From: an uncultured Lachnospiraceae bacterium
Lineage (GTDB): Bacteria; Bacillota; Clostridia; Lachnospirales; Lachnospiraceae
Length of the DNA stretch: 64,000 nucleotides
Assembly (NCBI GenBank): GCA_949948735.1
Contig: CATLGV010000009.1
Coordinates: forward strand, 1 to 64,000
Direction: 5' to 3'
Below are positions 60,641 through 64,000 of the stretch, one piece after another. Under the pieces are notes generated by a model. That model had not been told where the DNA came from, searched no databases, and worked only from the letters and a program-made list of their open reading frames with translations. Position 1 is the first letter of the stretch, and each line of letters opens with the position of its first letter. Position numbers and translations under genes: made by a program.

Positions 60641-61537
60641 ATGATAATCATACATGTGATGGGCGGGCTTGGGAATCAGCTTTACCAGTATGCCTTATAT
60701 GAGAAATTCAGGATGCTTGGAAAAGCGGTAAAGCTGGACCTGTACGCCTACAAGGACGCCGAGGGAGCGGACAGGGAATGGCGCGGGCTGGAGCTGGAAT
60801 GGCTGGACGGGCTGACATATGAGGTCTGTACGCAGGCGGAGCGGACAGCCTTTCTGGACAACAGCATGAAGCTGCCGGACAGGCTCCGCAGAAAGCTGTT
60901 TGGCAGAAAAAGCAGGCAGATTAATGAGGACCGCGCGTATATGCCGGAGATTTTTGAGATGGACGACGTATATCTGTACGGCTTCTGGGGATGTGAGCGG
61001 TATTATGCGGATATAATCCCGCTCCTGCAGGAAAAAATCAGGTTTCCGGAGAGCGCCAATCCCCGCAATGCGGCAGCGGCGGCGGATATGGAGCGGGAGC
61101 AGTCCGTCAGCATTCATATCCGGCGGCAGGATTACCTTACGGTCGCGGATGGAAAACGATATATGGGAATCTGCACGGATGTGTATTATGACGCAGCCAT
61201 CCGGTATATTTGCGAGCGGGTGGAGCAGCCGGTATTCTATATCTTTTCGGATGATGTGGCATATGCGGGAGAGCGCTTCTGCGCGCCGAATATGCGGCTT
61301 GTGGACTGGAACAGCGGCAGAGAAAGCCTGCAGGACATGGCTTTGATGAGCCATTGTAAGTATAATATCTGCGCCAACAGCACCTTCAGCATCTGGGGGG
61401 CGCGGTTGAATAAAAATCCCGAAAAAATAATGATACGTCCGCTGCGCCATGATAATTATGAGACGGTGGAGCTTGCCCGGATGCGGGAGAATTGGAAAGG
61501 ATGGGTTCTGATAGATGCGGACGGAAGCGTTTCCTGA
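60641..61537 (+). CDS. Alpha-1,2-fucosyltransferase family protein (GT11)
   Basis: A 298-residue protein. The start HVMGGLGNQLYQYALYEKF at about residues 5-23 and the donor-binding SIHIRRQDYL (H-x-R-R-x-D) at about residues 157-166 define GT11. SHCKYNICANSTFSIWGARL carries the third conserved block at about residues 235-255. It would transfer L-fucose from GDP-fucose in alpha-1,2 linkage; no gmd/fcl genes are in the window, so GDP-fucose must come from elsewhere in the genome. ATG 60641 is chosen over ATG 60623, though neither has a strong ribosome site. Confidence 0.85.
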   Translation: MIIIHVMGGLGNQLYQYALYEKFRMLGKAVKLDLYAYKDAEGADREWRGLELEWLDGLTYEVCTQAERTAFLDNSMKLPDRLRRKLFGRKSRQINEDRAYMPEIFEMDDVYLYGFWGCERYYADIIPLLQEKIRFPESANPRNAAAAADMEREQSVSIHIRRQDYLTVADGKRYMGICTDVYYDAAIRYICERVEQPVFYIFSDDVAYAGERFCAPNMRLVDWNSGRESLQDMALMSHCKYNICANSTFSIWGARLNKNPEKIMIRPLRHDNYETVELARMRENWKGWVLIDADGSVS

Positions 61538-62561
61538 CTTGATTTCGATTATTGTTCCGGTATACAACATGGAAGCATATCTGGAACGGTGCATGGCGTC
61601 CATACAGGGACAGACGTATGAAAATCTGGAAATTATACTGGTGGACGACGGCTCCACGGACCGCTCCGGGCAGATTTGCGACGCTTATGCGCGCGAGGAT
61701 GCCCGCGTGAAGGTGGTGCATAAGCCCAACGGGGGATTGTCGGATGCCAGGAATGCCGGGCTGGCTGTTGCTGCAGGCGTCTATATCGGATATGTGGACA
61801 GCGACGATTGGATAGAACCGGATATGTATGAGCGGATGTACCGCGCCTGCGCGGAGACCGGCTCGCAGCTTGCCGTATGCAGATATTTCAGCGAGCGGGG
61901 CGGTGCAGCGGATGTAGAAGGGGGAACCGGCGCGGTGGTGCCGCTCTCCAGGGAGGCGCTTCTCAAAATCTACATCTGCGGGCACGAGCAGTATGTGATT
62001 TACAATTCTGTATGGAGTAAGCTGTTTCACAGGGATTTGGTCGGAGACATGCGGTTCCCTAAGGGGAGAAATTCCGAAGACATCATGTATACGACAAGAG
62101 CGTTTTGCAGGCTGTCAAAGGCTGTTTACCTCGACGCAAGCCTCTATCATTATGTGCTTGACCGCGAGGGAAGCATTATGAACGCGGCCAGGGGCGAGCG
62201 GATGTTCCGCGACGAAATACCGTTCTGGCGTGAGCATATCGCTCATATTCGGGAAAACGTATCGAATGCGATGGGCGATATTGCGGCATACTATTTCTGG
62301 CGGCGGATGCTGTCCTATTATCCGGAGCTGTATTCCGGCAGGGGGACGAGGAAGGACGCCGGACGGCTGGCGGGGATGATAAGGCGGGAGAGGGCCGAAA
62401 TCAAAGCGGTATACGCGGCAGCCGGCGCATGCCGGGGCGACAGGATACGGATGGCCGTATTTCTGGTAAATCCGGTTTTGTATTACGGCATAAACGCATG
62501 CTACGAAAGATATATTATTCCGTTGAAGATCTGGAGGAGGAGCAGGCGTGAAAATAAATGA
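61515..62561 (+). CDS. Glycosyltransferase family 2
   Basis: A 348-residue GT2: LISIIVPVYNMEAYLERCMA, ILVDDGSTDRSG at about residues 37-48, KPNGGLSDARNAGLAVAAG near 72 and GYVDSDDWIEPDMYERMY at about residues 94-111 with the DXD. KGRNSEDIMYTTRAF supplies the acceptor-side ED. It overlaps the fucosyltransferase gene by 23 bases; AAAGGA lies 13 bases before ATG 61515. It ends 14 bases into the next gene, so the three genes are coupled. Confidence 0.9.
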   Translation: MRTEAFPDLISIIVPVYNMEAYLERCMASIQGQTYENLEIILVDDGSTDRSGQICDAYAREDARVKVVHKPNGGLSDARNAGLAVAAGVYIGYVDSDDWIEPDMYERMYRACAETGSQLAVCRYFSERGGAADVEGGTGAVVPLSREALLKIYICGHEQYVIYNSVWSKLFHRDLVGDMRFPKGRNSEDIMYTTRAFCRLSKAVYLDASLYHYVLDREGSIMNAARGERMFRDEIPFWREHIAHIRENVSNAMGDIAAYYFWRRMLSYYPELYSGRGTRKDAGRLAGMIRRERAEIKAVYAAAGACRGDRIRMAVFLVNPVLYYGINACYERYIIPLKIWRRSRRENK

Positions 62562-63894
62562 CAGGGCAAGGAAAATCCTATTTGGGGCTGCAGTGGCTAT
62601 AAGCTTTCTGGCGATATATATCTATAACTGTATGACGCCGGTAATGTCGGATGATCTGCTGTTTGATGCCGGTGCGTATCATTCGGTGACAGACATTATC
62701 AGGGCAGAATATGAGAACTACATGAATTGGAACGGACGTACGGTTGTCCAGCTTATCATGCGCTGCTGTCTGCTTATGCCTAAATGGTTTTTCAATATAA
62801 TAAACAGCTTATGCTTTGTATTGCTTATGCTGCTTATTTATTGGAATATAGAAGGAAGAAGGGCATATGACTTTGTCATTTTTACGCTGATAAATCTGAC
62901 GGTATGGCAGTTTGGTGTTTCGTTTGGCGAGACGGTTCTCTGGGAAGGCGGCGCATGCAATTATCTCTGGGGCAGTGCGATTATTCTGGGCTTTGTGACG
63001 TATTACCGGTATAAGCTGCTGCGCATGGATGCGTCAGGGCGCGGACAGGTATTGGCAGCAGGCATGTTTTTCTTTGGCCTGCTTGCGGGCTGGTGCAACG
63101 AAAATACCTCCGGCGGCGGGCTGCTGCTGATTCTTTATTTTCTGGGGAGCGGTTATATAAAGGGCCAAAGCTTGAAGGGGTGGATGCTTGCAGGGCCGGC
63201 CGGGATGCTGACAGGGCTTGGCTTTATGATTATGGCGCCGGGAAACCGCATCCGGAGTGCTGTGGTAAGGGAGGAAGAGGAGCATCAGGGGATTTTGGCG
63301 CTGGTGGGCCGGTTTCTCAAGATTAATCAGGCTGCTGAAAAGTATCTTTTGTTAATGGGGGCTGTGGTCATTCTTCTTGTCGTTTATCTGTTCTTAAAGG
63401 GATGGGCACTTAAGCGCGTGATGAATGCCGTCGTATTTGCGGTGGTCAGCATAGCGACCGCTTATGCGCTGCTTCTGACGGCGCCGCCGATGGACCGGGC
63501 TTATTTTGGCGCGGGAATTTTCATGGTCATCGCGTTTGTGCAGGCTATCGCCTATATTCCACGTGAGGAAAAGGGGCTGTGCGCGTTAAAGTATGGGGGA
63601 ATCCTTGTATTCTGCATTGACATGTTTTTCGCATACTGCGGAAACGGTGCGAATCTGGCGCGGATTCTCAGGGAGGTAAATGAAAGAGAGCGCTATATTC
63701 TGGAGCAAAAGGCGCAGGGAAATTATGATCTGACGGTGCCGATGCTGAGGCCTGAATTTCAGACAAAATACAGCTTTCTGTATCAGAATGATGTGGAGGA
63801 GGACCCGGAAAGCTGGGGCAGTACCATATATGGAGAATACTATGGGCTGAGCAGTCTCAGAGGGGTGCCCAGAGCAGACTGGACGGTGTATTAG
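62548..63894 (+). CDS. DUF6056-like polytopic membrane protein
   Basis: A 448-residue protein with about ten helices. The first helix is followed by MTPVMSDDLLFDAGAYHS (acidic DD pair in the outer loop), MNWNGRTVVQLIMRCCLL and GETVLWEGGACNYLWGSAII, then LLAGWCNENTSGGGLLLIL; these are the marks of DUF6056 proteins found in Firmicutes glycan loci. They resemble GT-C proteins in layout but their activity is not established. It starts with GTG 62548 after GGAGGAG and overlaps the GT2 gene by 14 bases. Confidence 0.8.
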   Translation: MKINDRARKILFGAAVAISFLAIYIYNCMTPVMSDDLLFDAGAYHSVTDIIRAEYENYMNWNGRTVVQLIMRCCLLMPKWFFNIINSLCFVLLMLLIYWNIEGRRAYDFVIFTLINLTVWQFGVSFGETVLWEGGACNYLWGSAIILGFVTYYRYKLLRMDASGRGQVLAAGMFFFGLLAGWCNENTSGGGLLLILYFLGSGYIKGQSLKGWMLAGPAGMLTGLGFMIMAPGNRIRSAVVREEEEHQGILALVGRFLKINQAAEKYLLLMGAVVILLVVYLFLKGWALKRVMNAVVFAVVSIATAYALLLTAPPMDRAYFGAGIFMVIAFVQAIAYIPREEKGLCALKYGGILVFCIDMFFAYCGNGANLARILREVNERERYILEQKAQGNYDLTVPMLRPEFQTKYSFLYQNDVEEDPESWGSTIYGEYYGLSSLRGVPRADWTVY

Positions 63895-63947
63895 CGGAAT
63901 CAAAAAGGAGGATAGAGCAGGCAGGGGGCAGCTTAAATGTATACGGG

Positions 63948-63976
63948 TTGAGTGCTGTCAGAAAAGATGATATAAT
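63948..63976 (+). promoter_or_regulatory. Sigma-A-type promoter at the right edge
   Basis: TTGAGT (63948-63953), 17-base spacer, TATAAT (63971-63976). It would drive a gene beginning beyond the window. No coding start is visible in the remaining 24 bases. Confidence 0.7.
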
Positions 63977-64000
63977 GATAGAGGCGGAGAGCAGAGACGC

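Noticed and set aside
63901-63945. Possible small gene after AAAAAGGAGG
   Set aside because: The ribosome-like site is followed by no start codon at a useful distance; the first ATG (63936) meets a stop after four codons.

Overview
The window looks like part of the chromosome of a moderately GC-rich (mid-50s % by eye) low-GC-phylum anaerobe, most like a Lachnospiraceae/Clostridia member. The reasons are strong AGGAGG-type ribosome sites, EpsG/EpsF/EpsN-like exopolysaccharide proteins, a TetR-MMPL pair of Firmicutes type, and many polytopic glycan proteins of the kind seen in that group. This taxonomic call is inference. Nearly the whole 64 kb is one surface-glycan biosynthesis region: 14 glycosyltransferases, several nucleotide-sugar pathways, an ABC flippase, a polymerase, a ligase-like protein, and acylation and amidation enzymes. 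Almost every gene is on the plus strand, with 4-bp ATGA/TTGA overlaps or very short gaps. I saw no tRNA, rRNA, CRISPR array or insertion sequence.

Layout: (1) 1-5786: the end of a gene with an in-frame 18-bp tandem repeat, then glycosyltransferases and an EpsG-type polymerase, closed by a terminator. (2) 5809-6684: a small AT-rich minus-strand island with a membrane-anchored Xre regulator and a 40-residue membrane peptide. (3) 6803-13742: a new promoter, a GT52-like transferase, a PglK/MsbA-like ABC flippase, a GT2 enzyme and an MBOAT/SGNH O-acylation pair. (4) 13779-20898: a complete pseudaminic-acid operon (PseB, C, F, I, H, G) that also holds a formyltransferase-like protein and a PIG-L deacetylase. 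(5) 20992-31291: an acyltransferase, large membrane proteins, a WecE-type aminotransferase with its own promoter inside a continuous reading frame, a GNAT, a GtrB-like polyprenyl-phosphate transferase and an O-antigen-ligase-like protein. (6) 31329-37153: a bacillosamine-type module (PglF, PglE, PglC, a free-standing ATP-grasp protein, a PglA-like GT4). (7) 37203-46638: TviB/TviC-like UDP-GalNAcA synthesis, a DUF2334 deacetylase, four GT4 enzymes and an asparagine-synthase-like amidotransferase. (8) 46620-53937: a divergent TetR/MMPL pair and a 1308-residue GLUG-repeat surface protein. (9) 53925-63894: a second MBOAT/SGNH pair, a second AsnB-like protein, a LIC_10190-like membrane protein, a GT11 fucosyltransferase, a GT2 and a DUF6056 protein.

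How it may work together (inference): the PglF-E-C module loads a diamino sugar on undecaprenyl phosphate, the GT4/GT2 enzymes extend it, the PglK-like ABC protein flips it, and EpsG/ligase-like proteins polymerise or transfer it. Pseudaminic acid, perhaps N-formylated, GalNAcA, perhaps amidated, and O-acyl groups decorate the glycan. The GtrB-like enzyme and several GT-C-like membrane proteins could add a further amino sugar outside the membrane.

Most noteworthy: the deacetylase-formyltransferase insertion in the pse operon, the split PglB2-like PglC plus ATP-grasp pair without PglD, and the stop-less junction between a membrane protein and the WecE-type aminotransferase. Others are the TetR-MMPL-GLUG export-like unit and the cysteine-bearing hexapeptide repeat at the left edge.
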